DNA of 64,000 nt from Melieria omissa (GCA_963971225.1 OZ020267.1:123001891-123065890), one strand, 5' to 3'; shown: positions 23,033 through 36,500, counted from the first letter of the stretch. The notes: generated by a model from the letters alone, not told the origin. Numbers and translations are program-made.

Positions 23033-23349
23033 ACAGCCGCCGTAGCTCAGCTGGCTAGTGCGTTGGGCCGCGAGTCAAGACTCCGCGAGTTCAATACTCC
23101 GTTGCGTTAACACCGAAAAAAAATAAAAACAACAATTTTTCTTTCAGCGGCTGTCATCTCAGCAGGAAATGGCAAACCTCTGAGAGTAAAATTGCCTATG
23201 AAAAAGCTCCCAACTCGCCGTTCGGAATCGGCATAAAACTGTAGGTCCCTTCCATCCGTGTACAAATTCGCACGCACAACACGGTTGGTTGCGGGTAGCT
23301 AGGCCCTAGTCTCGTAATCGGGCTGTCGTGCCAGTCAAGAAGAAGAAGA
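23033..23349 (+). mobile_element. tRNA-derived SINE, subfamily B, copy 2
   Basis: A box TAGCTCAGCTGG and a degenerate B box (AGTTCAATACTCC), then the shared body (ggcaaacctctgagag, ctgtaggtcccttcca) and a GAA-repeat 3' tail ending about 23349. It differs from copy 1 in the head, in the middle and in having AAG repeats, not ATT, at its end. No clean target duplication was found; it lies between two copies of a LINE fragment. Confidence 0.85.
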
Positions 23350-23508
23350 TGCTCTGGAAGGCTCTCTCTGGTAGTACGTCCGAATTGTAGGGGTGTCCAT
23401 TGGGCCCGCAATACCCAGTGACCCAAATTCTGAGATTGTTTTTGCTTAAATTCGGAACTTTGGTAGTTAGCTTGGAACTAAACTCTCCCAGGAGTAGTTT
23501 GACTTGTC
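23350..23508 (-). pseudogene. jockey-like LINE fragment 2
   Basis: About 85-90 percent alike by eye to 22771-22950, in the same orientation. It encodes VKLLLGEFSSKLTTKV and VTGYC on the minus strand. A short internal deletion removes bases around the gaggacatgtgttc of fragment 1. Confidence 0.6.
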
Positions 23509-25233
23509 AAAAATACTCAGTCTGAAAGGTGCAGTAAAACAGTAAGATTGCCTGATTTCTTAAAGGCTCCGCTATATGTTGTAGTTTTATTTCACATTCA
23601 CCCGCACATCCGTTGCTCAGTTCTTTAATAATAATAACAACAAATAACAACAACAAAAGAATCGTTTGGATTGCAAAACGAGCAACAAATAAAAATCCGT
23701 ATGAACGTACTCGTAAATACAAAATCAGAAAAGTGCGCACAAATTTCAAATTCTCTTTGTGTCCGCCTTGATGCCGCTTAATACTCTTGAAGTGTGTCCA
23801 CGGTCGTCATTGATGCCGCCGCCGCGCTGCCGTCCGCGCTGTATACTTTAATTAAGGCAGCGGGTGCCCAGGAGTTGTGGGAATGTTGGAAAATCGGGAG
23901 CACATGGCCAGCAATGTCGAAATGCCAACAGCGAACTCGCCGGCAAAGAGGCAACATCGGTGCGCCATTCATGTTGAGCTGCAAACACAAAACACGCTTG
24001 TTCCCCCAAAATCAGACGCAAAACTTTGCTCATAATCGTTACTTCAATTGACTACGAGTACTATACTGTTGGCTCTGACCGTCGGTACGGTTCGACGGTC
24101 GGTCTTACGGTCGGCCGCATAGCCGGTAGCGGTAGCGGTAGAAGATTTCATTAGACAAAAGTTGAATTAACATTTTTATGTGCATGCAGAAGTTTTGCAA
24201 AAGTAGTAAAATTTTAGTGAATTTGATTTTTTGCATTTATTTGGCCGCCTTCATGTTTCACTTTTGTCTGCTGCTCGTTATTGTTGCTGCTTCTCATTGT
24301 ATTTCTTCGGCATCGCTCAATCTCGCCGAAAAGTTTGGCGTTATTGCAGAAACAGAAATAATAGAAACTCTCATAGAACGTTAACATTTGTGTACGTAAG
24401 TGCGTGTGTATGTATATTCCTGCCTGGAAGGCAGTTAGCTGCTTTTAAAGTTTGAAGTTTCTGAAATTTGAGATCTCGAGACTGGAGTCAGAGTTGCCAA
24501 CGAGTTCTTAGCTATTTACTAATGACGGTTTTAATTACACCTGTGCAAATAGCATTTCAAGACGCAACAGCACCCCATCCCAAGCCATCACCCGCATCCC
24601 TCACATCGGCCGCAGTGCGGCAGCAATATCTGCTCAATAAGCACGCAATTTAACTTTTGAGTCAGATATGCTGAAATCAGGAAATCAGCCAGCAAATCCA
24701 AATTCATTTATTTACTTAACTCGAACGATTCGACCCGCTCCTGCTGCTGTCGCTCTGGGTTGTTGATCCTTTGCCGTTCCCACTCCGCTTCTCGTGCCCG
24801 CAACTGCGAAACTGCGAACTTAACGAGTTTGCTCTACTGTAACAACATAATTCCGTTTGGTCTTGTAATGTCATAAATGTCTGTCAAACATTATTACATT
24901 GTTTGCCTTTGTTAAATGAAACTGAAGCCAACCCCTTTGGCCGCTCTATCGACGTCGCTGGGCGCTGATGAGCCCGAGCGGTGCACGCAACAGCCCTTTG
25001 CACTGCGTTGGGTCTTTCAAGCCTGACGGCAATTATTAAATTTTCATTACATCCCCTAATCAGCTTTTGAGCACTGATTGTGTAAATACAACAGGCGTAG
25101 TGGTGAAAGTTGTAGTGATGGTAATGGTAATTCCCGAGCAACGCACTCACAACATACATACATACATGCATACATAGCTACATACGTGTACGTATCAACA
25201 GTGACATCGAAATTAAAACGGCTTAGATATGTA
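23509..25233. other. unassigned intronic sequence
   Basis: No gene supported. A short locally repeated GC-rich stretch occurs at 24075-24142 (ggtcggt and ggtagc repeats). TAC/CAT-type simple repeats are at 25151-25200. Confidence 0.45.
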
Positions 25234-25507
25234 TCGGGTGATTTTTTAAGAACCTTCGGATTTGACTAAAAAAAACACATAAAAGAGAAAACAAAACACA
25301 TAATTATAGAAACGTATGAAATCTTTATTTGAGTCGATAGAACGATCTATATAATTCAATATTTAAAGATGATTTCATGTAAATGTTGACCGCGGCTGCG
25401 CCACAAATTTTTGCGAAATCTAGTCACAAGATTCTGAATAGCCGCCTCAGAAGGTCGTCTGCCAAAAACAGTGTTGCCAAAAAGAAAGTTGCTAAAAAAT
25501 CACCCTT
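25234..25507. mobile_element. short TA-flanked mariner-like MITE
   Basis: The ends are TCGGGTGATTTTTTAAG and, from the right, AAGGGTGATTTTTTAGC, with TA at 25232-25233 and 25508-25509. The inner left part (up to tgttgaccgcggctgcg, about 25383-25399) resembles the 3' region of a widespread insect mariner-like family that I recall. The 274-bp copy has lost its transposase. Confidence 0.65.
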
Positions 25508-25509
25508 TA

Positions 25510-28500
25510 GCTGTGTGGACTACAACCGACCAGGGTTCGGACCTGGCAGATCCAAAATCGTAGGAACAGATGCCAAAAAGCGTAGTGAAACCAAAATTTC
25601 CGTAGTGAATTTTTGAGTTTTGACAAATCCAATTAAATTGATATCCATGCGTTGATTTGATATGGTAGTCCCCCTCAGAAAACATTCGCGAGTGAAAAAA
25701 AACTTACAACAATTTACGTATTTCGGCAGCCGTGATTTTAAAATGTGCACATTTTCCCCACATTTTGCCTCAAAAAATCGTAGTAGATTGGGTCTCAAGC
25801 GGAGTTACGAAGCAGATTTGAAAATGTTGTGAAAACCGTAGCAGATAAACTACGATCGTAGCAAAGTCCGATCCCTGCAACCGACAAAGAGTCGGAGAGA
25901 GAGAGAGAGTAGTTAATGGAGTATTCTCGAAGATGATCCAGTCACATCAGACGATATCGTTTACGGTACAAAAGATCTGACCTTGTACATCAGAATGTGA
26001 AGCATCTACCCCATAAGTACCAATTAGGCTCTTAAAGCGAGGAACAGACGGTGCGTATTCTAGACATTTACCTGCTTTTGGGACACGCAAAAAATCGGGT
26101 CACATAATAGTGATGTCCCCATTCGTGAATCTCATGAAACCACTTAGAAATACTTTTTTATCTGGAATTAATTTATGTCTTAAAGGATCAGCATTATCAA
26201 ATTTCTTTTGACGGTTTCATATATTTTGATCATCATATTTTCTCCTGAGCCTGAACGGATTTCGTAACACTGTGGCTACGGTATCCAGCCACAGTTGGTG
26301 ATGTCATGTTAGGAGAATAATTGATATGATAAAAAACTTAATCTAAATTGACTGCAAAACTCTTCGCTGGGTGCTAGGTCCAAAGATGAACTTATTTCTT
26401 TCTGAACTTATATTTTCATCAAATTTAGCCCTTGCTAACTTTTCAACTAACCTTTTGAAGGCCGACGTCATATCGTAATCCATAGTTTCATTCTCAGTCT
26501 GAATATTAAGCATCGTTTATAGGTTAAAATACTGTCAAGTCCTTGGAAAGGGTTCCAAGAGTCTAATTTAAATTAAAAAAACATTATCTTCTTCTTAGTA
26601 CACAATCACAAAACTCTGAAAGCAAAATAACAAATCCTGTACAAAATCACACTCAAGTCCTTGAAGACGCATACTTTCTAGCTGCACTGTAAGCGTAATG
26701 TTTGTTGTTGAAAACTTGTAATGAAACCCTTTGAAACTGGTTCCACTTAGCCAAAGGTGGGCACATATTACACAGGCTCAGGGCTGTAAGGCTGTCGCAT
26801 TTCATTTGCAATGTCGAAGTGCGGAAACTATTTTCATTTGTTCTGTCGTCAGAATATCAGAAACAAAAACGAAGAACGAGAGAATTATACGAATAGGGTT
26901 ATAAAAGATTTAATGAAAAATTATGTGACAGCAGACATAAAAGTGACAACGGAAGGTTTTACCATACAAAATACAAATAGTAATCTTTTTAGAAAAAGGA
27001 GCATAAATTCTATGTTCAGTTCATTTCACAATGAATTTAATTCAATGAAGACGTTAAAAATTCCGTTTGTGCAGCCGAACATTGCCGACCTCCGAGATTA
27101 CACGAGTCCATGTTTCGCCTAAAACGATTAAATGTACCACAAAAGACAAAAAGAAGAAGAAGAATGAGGAAATCTGCCGATAATGTAAGCAATAAAAATT
27201 CTTTAACCAAATGCACACAACAACAATAAATGCAAACCAACAAAACCTTCCAATCAGCTGGGAACAATTCCCGAAGAAGTCAAGATTTTTCCCATAATTT
27301 GTGTGCACTTTGTGTGGCGAAACAACAACAACAACAATAGCATGTAAAAAAAATTCGTATTGTACGAACGAAGAATGGAAACTTGAAATTTTCAACACCA
27401 CATCGCTTGGCTTTTCACAAGTCAGCTGAAAATGATGCACTCAGGCGCAGCAAATGCAACAACTGCAGCGGTGGCGGTTGCGACCGCGGCTGCGTGGAGC
27501 AATTTGAGGTGTAAAATGTAATCCAAACGGAGGAGCGCAACAGTGTGTGCGTAGTCAATTAACGCACGCACACCAGCACGCGCAGACGCACGCACGCACA
27601 CACTTGTGGCTGTGCCGCCAAGCGAGCAGCCACGAGCATCATCTGTCACTGCGCACACACCGCCACCAACTGGCGAACTGACTCCCCGCCTCCTGCGCGA
27701 CGCGGCCGCATGCATTTTGCGCGCCTTTGATCTCGCTCGGTTGTGCTGCGTCAATGACGCCGACAAACGGAAAATGCTGGCAACCAGTCGGCCGCATAAA
27801 TGCCGCCCGTAAATGTGCGGTTGCAGCACGGTGCAGCGCGGGCCAAAGATAAAGGAACACCAGTTGAAGGAGGCAAAACACCGCGAACAATCACAACAAC
27901 AACAACAAGAGAAACATACGAAAAAGGAAAAATAGAACCGACGCATGCCGACCCCCTCCCTCTTCAATGATAAACAACGTCATAAAAGAAAATAAATTTC
28001 AAGTTGTTGCACGGCTGCGACTTCGACTGCGACTGCGGCGATGGCGTTGCCATTGCTGCAGGTGCATCAGGCAGGGAAGCAGGCATCAATGAATCCATCA
28101 TCGAGACAGCAACCGTCAATGACCTGAGAAATTTTTTTTCGGAAAAATCAAAAAGGAGAACGCTGGGTGCCGATGAGGAAACGCTGCCACAAATTCCTTA
28201 TTATTTACTACCTGCATTCCAACGAACCTTCAAACGCCACTCGGATTTCCTGTGAAATTCTCATGCAAGCAAATTTCTAACAATAGCTGCGAGGCAAATA
28301 GGAAACGCAACCCTATAAATAATATTTTAGAAAACTCGAGATCTCTCTACTCATAATCGTTAAATAAAACGAGTCTGCGTGTACGTATCGAAAATACGTA
28401 TGCAAGCATTTATTTATTCGACCAATACTTACGTTGAAGCACCATTGCCATTCACATTAATTTTTTAAGGATTCTGCTGAATTATGGAAAGTGTAAATAC

Positions 28501-29348
28501 AGAGGGAAGTGTTGGGCAGCGTTTATACTTGCTGCGCAATTTCTGAGTATGAAGCAACGCAAAGCAAGCAATTTTATGGCACCCAATTGAAGAAACATGT
28601 ATTTGGCGCGCAGAGTGAACGCCTCATTATACTTAATATCCAATTATATTCAACAAAAATCACACCCACGCACCGCGCACACATCTGTTCACATCACAAC
28701 TTAGTATTTCATAAAACCTTAACACAAATGAGGAAATTGCACGTTGAATTTCGAAAACGATCCTAAAAGATATTAAACAACTAAGCTTGCAACCAACAGA
28801 TTAAAGCTCAATCTTGTAATCGTGTAATGTGAATTTTCAATTTTATTGAACAATAACAACAATAACCATAATCAAATTGAGGCATATCTCTCTATGTACG
28901 AGGCAGGGAGTTAAAGAGATGCAATGGATTCCGTTCTAGGAATGTCAGATCGTCTATTTCACTAGGAGATTCAGAGAAATTTGAAGATTTGGAGAAACGG
29001 CTCATTCCAATGTGTGTACCTCTGTTATGAGTGTTAAATTAATTATTGTTATTGCGCAGTGAAATACCTTATCATGAAATTTTCATTGTTTTCATGTTCA
29101 TTGTTTTCATGTTTCAGGTTTTTGCATTCCTATTAGATTGAAGTTACGTTTATTTGAATTTTCTGGTGCAGACCATTAACTATAACAAAAAAGTGGTCCT
29201 TGCAAAAAGTTATGTATCTCTCTGCGTAAAACGCGGAAATAGTTCACGTTTCGTTAACTATGGTTGGAAAATAGATTAGTGGATATTTTTTTTAAATAGC
29301 TAAGACACCTATTTGCAACAATTTAAGAATAATATAACCAATAACCAA
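25510..29348. other. unassigned intronic sequence
   Basis: A GA microsatellite lies at about 25890-25908. The GC-rich block 27.4-28.1 kb has CACA repeats and overlapping frames on both strands, none with a recognisable domain. A 103-codon frame at 26811-27122 is listed under findings. No element boundaries found. Confidence 0.45.
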
Positions 29349-29351
29349 TAA

Positions 29352-30359
29352 CACCGTGCGACAAAAATTAAAAAAAATTTCACACCGGAAAAAGTCCACA
29401 TGGGCGTGAAACTAGAAACCAAACATAGTAATTTTCTTCAAAAGTAAATAAGTTAAAATCCAAAATCTCCTTTATCACGTGTCAAAATTTCATTATTCTC
29501 GCTTTATTGATTTTTTATCATTTTATTATTTAAAATACTGATACTCAAATAAATTGGAATTTTTGTACTTCACTAGAATTGTAGCTTCTGCCTTTTTTTA
29601 ATAACTTTCGAACTAATAAAGTTAGAGTAATGAAATTATGACACGTAATCATGGAGATTTTGGGCTTTAACATACTTACTTTTCAAGAAAAATCTATATA
29701 AATTTTTAAAGATATAAAGGATTAAAATTGTCAAAGGACCTTTTTCATATCCTTTTGAAGCAATCAGATAAAAACAATTTTATTTAAATTCTTATGCCCC
29801 GTTCTGACTATGTCATATATGGTGTCATTTGTAGTCAGTTAAATGAGAACGGGTTGTCATATGGTGTCATTTGCGTTTTCCTGCATGTATGACTACAATT
29901 TTCCAATACGAAACGAGAATCAAATGAGAACGATCGAATTTGTGTCGAACGAACGATTTGACTACGTTTGATGAGAAAACAAAAAATGTCAACATGCTGG
30001 CAAACTTTGTCATATGTATTTTTCGTCAGTTTTGCCGTGCAATGAGAACGCATTTGACGACATAGGACGAACATGACATATATGGCAGTGTTTGTCGTCA
30101 GTGAATATGACACCATATATGACATAGTCAGAACGGGGCATTAAGCCTTTTTTCTTTCATTTGATATGCATATCGCCATATTTTAACGAGTTTAAGTAGT
30201 TTTTTAATATTTTGTTTACTTTTTATACCCTTCAATATTTTGAAGTCCTTTTAAAAGGACAAAGGAAGCACAAATGAAAAACTGAGTACGCAGTATTACT
30301 AATTTCTCTCTAATTTCACATATGGATTTTCCCGGTGTGAAAAATGCTATTGCACGGTG
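29352..30359. mobile_element. TAA-flanked DNA element with long TIRs
   Basis: The left end CACCGTGCGACAAAAATTAA and the right end (read inward) CACCGTGCAATAGCATTTTT continue as similar sequence for about 80 bp. TAA flanks both ends (29349-29351, 30360-30362). Removing the 346-bp insert and its 3-bp duplication leaves about 660 bp with no transposase. A 3-bp TAA target suggests PIF/Harbinger-type mobilisation, but the terminal sequence does not fix the family. A partial copy is at 8076-8471. Confidence 0.7.
29795..30140. mobile_element. Harbinger-like MITE nested in the 29.35 kb element
   Basis: Perfect-looking terminal repeats TGCCCCGTTCTGACTATGTC, continuing atatatggtgtca, occur inverted at both ends. 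TTA is duplicated at 29792-29794 and 30141-30143. The related copy at 8.1 kb lacks this insert and reads straight through. TTA target and G/C-rich TIR tips fit PIF/Harbinger. It has no coding capacity. Confidence 0.85.
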
Positions 30360-30419
30360 TAACCAAAACAATCATAATCAAAGCCTGAAGATAAAGCGAA
30401 GGATTCCTCTTACCACTAT

Positions 30420-30600
30420 TTAGGTGCTCCTACGAGCTTGGTAGGCAATTGAGAAGCCCGTGCTTCTCTATGGCGCAGAAGCAAGCGGCCCTTGGGGTGT
30501 CCGAGTAGAAGGTAATTCGCAAAATCCTCGGCCCTGTTCGTATTGGGGACGACTATCGTCTACAAACCCACAACGAACATGCTTTACAACTCGAGCCCCT
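30420..30600 (+). pseudogene. RTE-type LINE fragment, thumb region
   Basis: The plus strand encodes broken pieces PVLLYGAEA, ALGVSE and RIGDDYRLQTHNEH. They match the segment PVLLYGAEA..GVFERKV..VGDDYRIRTNNE of the LINE at 43757-44627. At least two frame breaks are present. It is opposite in orientation to the other RTE pieces. Confidence 0.65.
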
Positions 30601-32484
30601 TTCATATGACACCATTTCAAAGCCGAAGACTTTAAGTCAGTTTTCCATCAAAAGGAACTAAGTTATATTAGAAACTACTAAGTCAGAATGATATACTTGT
30701 TTTTCTCTAGCAGAGTTTTCGCACTCCTCTCTGAACTTTGCACTCGCGAGAGTAACTCCGTCTCAGCAACAACAACCCATCTCATACTGTAAGTTCACAT
30801 AATCCTAAATCGTGTTAATTTTTTTGTTGGCGTCTCAAGCACTCTCTCAAATGGTTAGCCATGTGTCCACTAATGTCTAATGTCACCCCATACCAACACC
30901 AATTACGTCAAGTGTCGCACGCTTTTCACACCTCGTTCTGGCGCTGGCGCGTTGCAGGTGCGCGGCACCGCGCTGCAAGCCTTTCATCTCCTAAGGATCA
31001 ATTAACCTTAAACGCTGTTGCCAAACACTCGACTCGGCTTCTAATTTGTTCACATTCATTGCAGCTCATAAAGTCCCGTAAGCGTTTAACCGTGAAGAGA
31101 AACAAAAACGCAAACATTAAGAGAACAACAGCCGCTGTCGCTGTTGTTGTTGCTGCCGCTGCTGTCCCGCAAACTGCCAGTTTTAATTTGCGCGCCTTGC
31201 AGGCATTTGTGAGAAAAGGTTTACATACCCACATGTGACACTACCAAGTCCAATTATGTCAACATCAAAGCGTGGCTTTCACGCAAAATCAACCAACAAA
31301 AACTGGGCAAAAATGAGCAACCACAAAAGCAACAGAAAACCCGCACAAGTAATTGTGTACTCGCCAAACGAGCCGGCAACTCAAGTCGCTCGAGTCACGT
31401 TGGCAGTGACGTGGGTACGAGAATGGCTCCATATATTTTGCCACAATCCGCCGAACGCGCAGCGTGCATCCAGTGCTTAGTGCGCGCGATGCGGTACACA
31501 CATACTTAGCGGCGTTAATGACCATAATTGCGGCATTAGGAAACCGGCTTCCGGTGGAAGTGTTGGTATTTTAAATTAATTTGTCTCGCATCCGAGAGCG
31601 TGTTGAGAATTCAAAATCCATTAATGGCTGAGTGTTAACACGAAAGAAAAGCAAATTTTTTTAGATATTTAACATCTTAAAATCGATATTATGATACATT
31701 TGGCGTCCTTCTTCTATGAAATGGCGTCGGCGAATCTTACGAGTCCACTGTGCTACAAATATGTATCTACAAATATGTATCAATGAGAAACTAAAAAAGC
31801 CAAAGGATTCATAAACTTTACTGAACAAGTATTTTCAAAAAGGTTTACGCAGTTTATGTCTCTCAATTTTGACTTCAAATATTCAGAGCAGTTTGATTTA
31901 ATCTGATTTTCGTTTCTGAATTGTCGCGGAAACGCAACCAAATAATGTTTATATCTAATGTTGTAAAGATCGAATGTTGTTAGTATAATTTATGCTCATT
32001 TTCGGATTATTGTTGATGACAGTCCAGAACTTTTTCGCAACCAATTTAGTATTCAACTCTCGGAGACCTGTGGTTCCTTGTCAAGACAGTAGCTGTAGAA
32101 ATGTAGTGTACACTTATTTGGTAATGTCAAGTCCGAAATTCGAACTCCCGACGGTCTGATTCAATGCTTTTCGGTGATGAGTACAAGTATCAATCCTATA
32201 TACTAAGTATTAGTATCGAATCAATAGGTACTGAATATTTGTTTGTACTGACCACAAGTATCCAAGTCGAATGCTGTCAAAAAGTGTGTACAAGTATTAG
32301 TTCGATACTGATACTCTACCATACTGATTATATCAGTTTGATACCGAGTGCTTTGCCATACCGAGTAGAAGAACCTATAAATAGATATTTGAGTTGACAA
32401 TACCTCAGAACTGAAAAGTTCTATTAAGTATCGATTCTACAGATTGCTTACTTTATTTTATTTTAGTTTATATTTGTTTATTTT
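30601..32484. other. unassigned intronic sequence
   Basis: Open frames at 30861-31480 overlap on both strands and include Ala/Val-rich triplet strings. No domain seen. The stretch 32160-32400 is rich in short palindromic AT sequence (agtatc/gatact). No gene supported. Confidence 0.45.
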
Positions 32485-33358
32485 TACAGTGAAATTCCTC
32501 ATAATCGGACACTCACCGTCGCAATGTTTTTGTCCGGTTATGGGACATGTCCGCTTATGGGGGAAGAGGGTACAAAAAATAAGTTTAAATTGTATCCAAA
32601 TGTTTCTCGTTTATTTATTTAATAAATGCACAGTGATTCGTTCCATAGACAAAATTAAAAAAAATGTATAGTCTCAGAATTTAATGATTTTCATGTCATT
32701 TGAAAGGTAAAACTCCAACTAAGAAAACCCCAAAAAATCTGTGCAACAAATTAATAAGTGTGTGTGCAAAAGCGGCTTAAAGTTGAAACTTTTTTCACAA
32801 AAAAATGTAAACACATCTTTTCTGTTTTTTAGTCTATTGAGGAATTTTTTAAATACATGGTTACCAAGAAGTTGCTGAAACTTTTAACATAGATTAAGAA
32901 ATGATGTGGCCATTTTCGCTTTTAATGTTATCTCAAAAATTTGCAAAGTTGAGGCTTTTACATCACTTTTAAATCAAAATATTTTTCTAAATTAAAAATC
33001 TGAAAATTGGCAAAACTTAGAGGGAAATATCTAAAAAGTATGTGAAAGTATGTGCCTGGATTTTTTTTATTTTAAGAAGCATTCTTTCTTTTTCGGGTAA
33101 TGTAATTATATCCTCCGATATCTTCCGATCTCAGAAAATAATTCAATTTGAAAAGTGTTCTAAACACCTATTTTTCGACAAAATTTCTTTTTTTCATGCC
33201 TAAAAGTATGCAATCAGCATGAAAAATTGAGAAAACTGCAAAAAAGCAAAACATACGTCTATTATTATCGTTTTTATTGCAAAACTAAAGAGTCCTGAGA
33301 CAATTTCTGTTACTCTTTGCAATAATCAATGTTGATGTTACCGATTAAATGTAAAATC

Positions 33359-33499
33359 TGTCAAGGATGGTTTATTAACACATTTTAATAAATAAAAGTC
33401 GTTAACAATTTTGTGTAAAAAGTAATTGTGCACCGGCAGCGTGCCCACCTACGCGACTCCCCCGTAGCAACTTCCCGAGTTGCCACCCTGTCCGTGACA
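33359..33499 (-). repeat. 3' LTR
   Basis: 141 bp, starting TGTCAAGG and ending CCGTGACA on the plus strand, so with TGTCACGG..CCTTGACA on the coding strand. Identical by eye to 38328-38468. On the plus strand the strings ataaataaaagtcg and ttttaataaa are AT-rich. Poly(A) and promoter signals could not be fixed. Confidence 0.95.
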
Positions 33500-33525
33500 G
33501 CTCGGCCTCTCCTGACCTTCATCCC

Positions 33526-36500
33526 CTAGGATGACTCGCCGCTCATCTGCTCGTCGTCATCGCTGCCGTTGTCGTCTATGTCTGGGCTGGGGTAACACCA
33601 AGGCTTCAGGTGGTCGGTCGCCATGATGTTACAGTAGCGTCTGCGGGAATGCGTGGTATCGGGTAAATCCTCCACAACATATCGATCGTAATCCCATACT
33701 TTGGTCACGATATAAGGCCCCTTATACTTCGGCTCAAGCTTATGTGACTCCCCCGTTGCGGTCGGGACATGATCGATGACTACCAGTTGACCTTCGTGAT
33801 ACATCTGTGGGCGTTGATGTTGGCGGTCGTACCGTTGTTTCCATTTAGCCTTTTCCGCTTCGATTCTCTGCGCTGCTACGTGTCGCCTGGTCTCGTACAC
33901 CTGTGCGTCGGATTCTGGCTCGTTGTCCTGCAGTGCTTGGATCAGCCGATTGTCACTCACGGCCCGGATATCGAAACTGAAAATCAGATCGTTGGGACTA
34001 AACTTTGTCGTTGCGTTTTCCTGGGAGTTCATGCTCCACTGGATCGTAGGAAGCATCGTATCCCAGTTACGGACCTCGTCAACGGAACACTTGAGAGCTG
34101 TGAGCAGCGTCTTATTCACCCGCTCAACTTGTCCGTTCCCGCGCGGTGTTCGGACTGCAGTCTTGATGTGCTGAATGTCATACCGTTCCACAAAGTTCGC
34201 AAATTCTTTTGATGTGTAGGCGGTACCTCGATCGGTGATGACTCGACGTGGTTGGCCGAAAATACTCATGACCTCGGTCAGCATCTGGATCACTGGAGTA
34301 GTTTTGGTGTTCCTTACCGCCTTCAGCATTGCATACTTTGAAAATGCGCACACCAATACGATGACATGCACATTGCGCCGTTTGGACTTGGGGAATGGCC
34401 CCAAGTGGTCCAAGTGAAGTGTCCGGAATGGAATGGGCTGCGTGTCGGACTCGTGCATCTGGCTTTCTGGTTTGCCCCCCTTGACCTTCGCGTAGCAGCA
34501 TTGAGGACAGGATGCAATGTAGCTCTTCACATAACGTCTCATTCTCGGGAACCAAAAGTCTTTCCGGATTCCCTGTAGGGTCTTCTCGAGTCCAAAATGT
34601 CCGGAGTTATCGTGACAGGCTCTCGCGATCCTCCATCGTACTGCCCTCGGTATAACCAACTTACGCTGGCCCTCGACCTTTCGATAGAGGCGTCCCGTAT
34701 GCAATTCAAAATCTTGCTTGATTTGTGCTGCGTTTGGCGAATCTCCGCCGCTGAGTGCTTTCACGATTTCCGTCAATTTGCGGTCCTGCATCTGAACTGC
34801 GTACACCCAGTCCGTTGTTTCGGTTGCTGCTACTGACAAGATACTTTCAGCCACCGTGCCGGGTTCGCGAGGTGGCAACCCTGGCGCTCGGCTCATACCA
34901 TCAACGTGCTGCATGTTCGTTCCCTTTCGATGGATGCAATCGTAATTATACTCTTGCAAACGTAGCCACCATCTAGCAATGCGTGGCGGAAGTGGTGTTG
35001 TTGCCTTTGTTGTAACGATGGCGTTGCAATCCGTCGCAACCGTGAAATGCGTACCCAGCAAGTAAAACCGGAACCTCTCCAAAGTTTCGACGATTGCTAG
35101 TACTTCAAGTTCATGGCTGGCATACCTCGTTTCGGCGGGTGTGCATCGTCGGCTGTAGAATGACACCGGTTTCCACCCGTTGCCTTCCTGCTGTAGAAGC
35201 ATGCCTGATAAGCCAATGCTGCTTGCGTCTGTATGCACTTCGTGTTGTTTGTCGACGTCGTAGATGACAAGTACGGGTCTGCGCGTGATAATTGCCTTCA
35301 GCTCGGCACACGCCTCTTCATGCTCCTGACGCCACACAAATGGTGCATCCTTTCGTAAGAGCGTCGTCAATGGTTGCGCGACGTGGCTGTAATTCTCCAC
35401 AAACTTACGGAAAAATCCCGTCAGCCCCAGGAACTGTCTGACTTCCAAAACATTGGTCGGTATCGGAAAGTCTTCAATGCACTCGGTCTTCTCGTTGCCT
35501 GGGCTGATGCCTGCTGCGTTTACTGTATGGCCCAAGAACTTGACTTCGGTTTCCATGAAAGTGCATTTAGACGGCCTTAGCGTCAACCCTGCTTTCTTAA
35601 CTGCTTCCAAAAACTCGCGCAGCACCTGTAGTCCTTCATCAACTGTGGGCGTTGCGATGATAACTTCGTCGACGTAACTTATGACCCGTTTTCGATTACT
35701 GAGCGTGGCTATCAATTTTGTAATCATCTCCTGGAAGTACATGGGCGCGTTGACTAACCCAAAGGGCATGACGTTGTGTTCAAACAGGCCCTCGTGCGTT
35801 AGGAAAGCGGTGTACTGTTTGCTTTCTTCTTGCATCGGGATTTGATAGTATCCGGATGTCATGTCGAGGATTGTGTAGTACTTGCCGCCCGCTAATTTAG
35901 ATAGCTGCTCTTCGACCACCGGCATTGGAAACTGCTTTTTGACGGTGACCGCATTCACTGCTCGATAGTCCACGCACATCCTGCTCTCCCCGTTCGCCTT
36001 CTTCACCAACACAACCGATGCTGCATGCGGCGACGTACTTGGTCGTATGATGTCGTGTGCCAGTAAATCCTGGATAATGGCTGACAACTCTGATTGTCGT
36101 GCCAGCGGGACTTGATAGCGCTTGCCCACAATCGGCTTGTCTGTGGCAACCGTTATCTGCATTGTCGTCGTCGTGCACCTGCCCAGTGTTGGCAGCCCCT
36201 CCGCGAAACAGTCGTCGTATTCGCCAAGTAGCGCCCGCAGCGCTGCGTGTTGCTCTTGGTGTAACCCGTCGTGAATGTGGAACTCCGGATCAGTTGCCTT
36301 CGTCTGTAGCTGCATCACCCCTGACTCGATTGTCAACCGTTTGTTCGGCGGGCACAAGATGTCCCTCCCCAGAAGTATGTCCTGTGACAACGAATTGTCT
36401 GCGACGATAAATAATGTCGCTGTTGCTGGTTTACTATCCAGCTCGATCTCAGTTCGCACAGCCTGCGTTGCTTGGACAGTCGCCCCTCCGAATCCTCTAA

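Noticed and set aside
27422..27967. 181-codon Cys-rich minus frame
   Set aside because: Low-complexity reverse reading of CAA/CAG repeats, with frames open on the other strand too; no domain.
32130..32170. tRNA-like B box on the minus strand (GAGTTCGAATTTCGG)
   Set aside because: No matching A box or cloverleaf upstream; not enough for a tRNA or SINE call.
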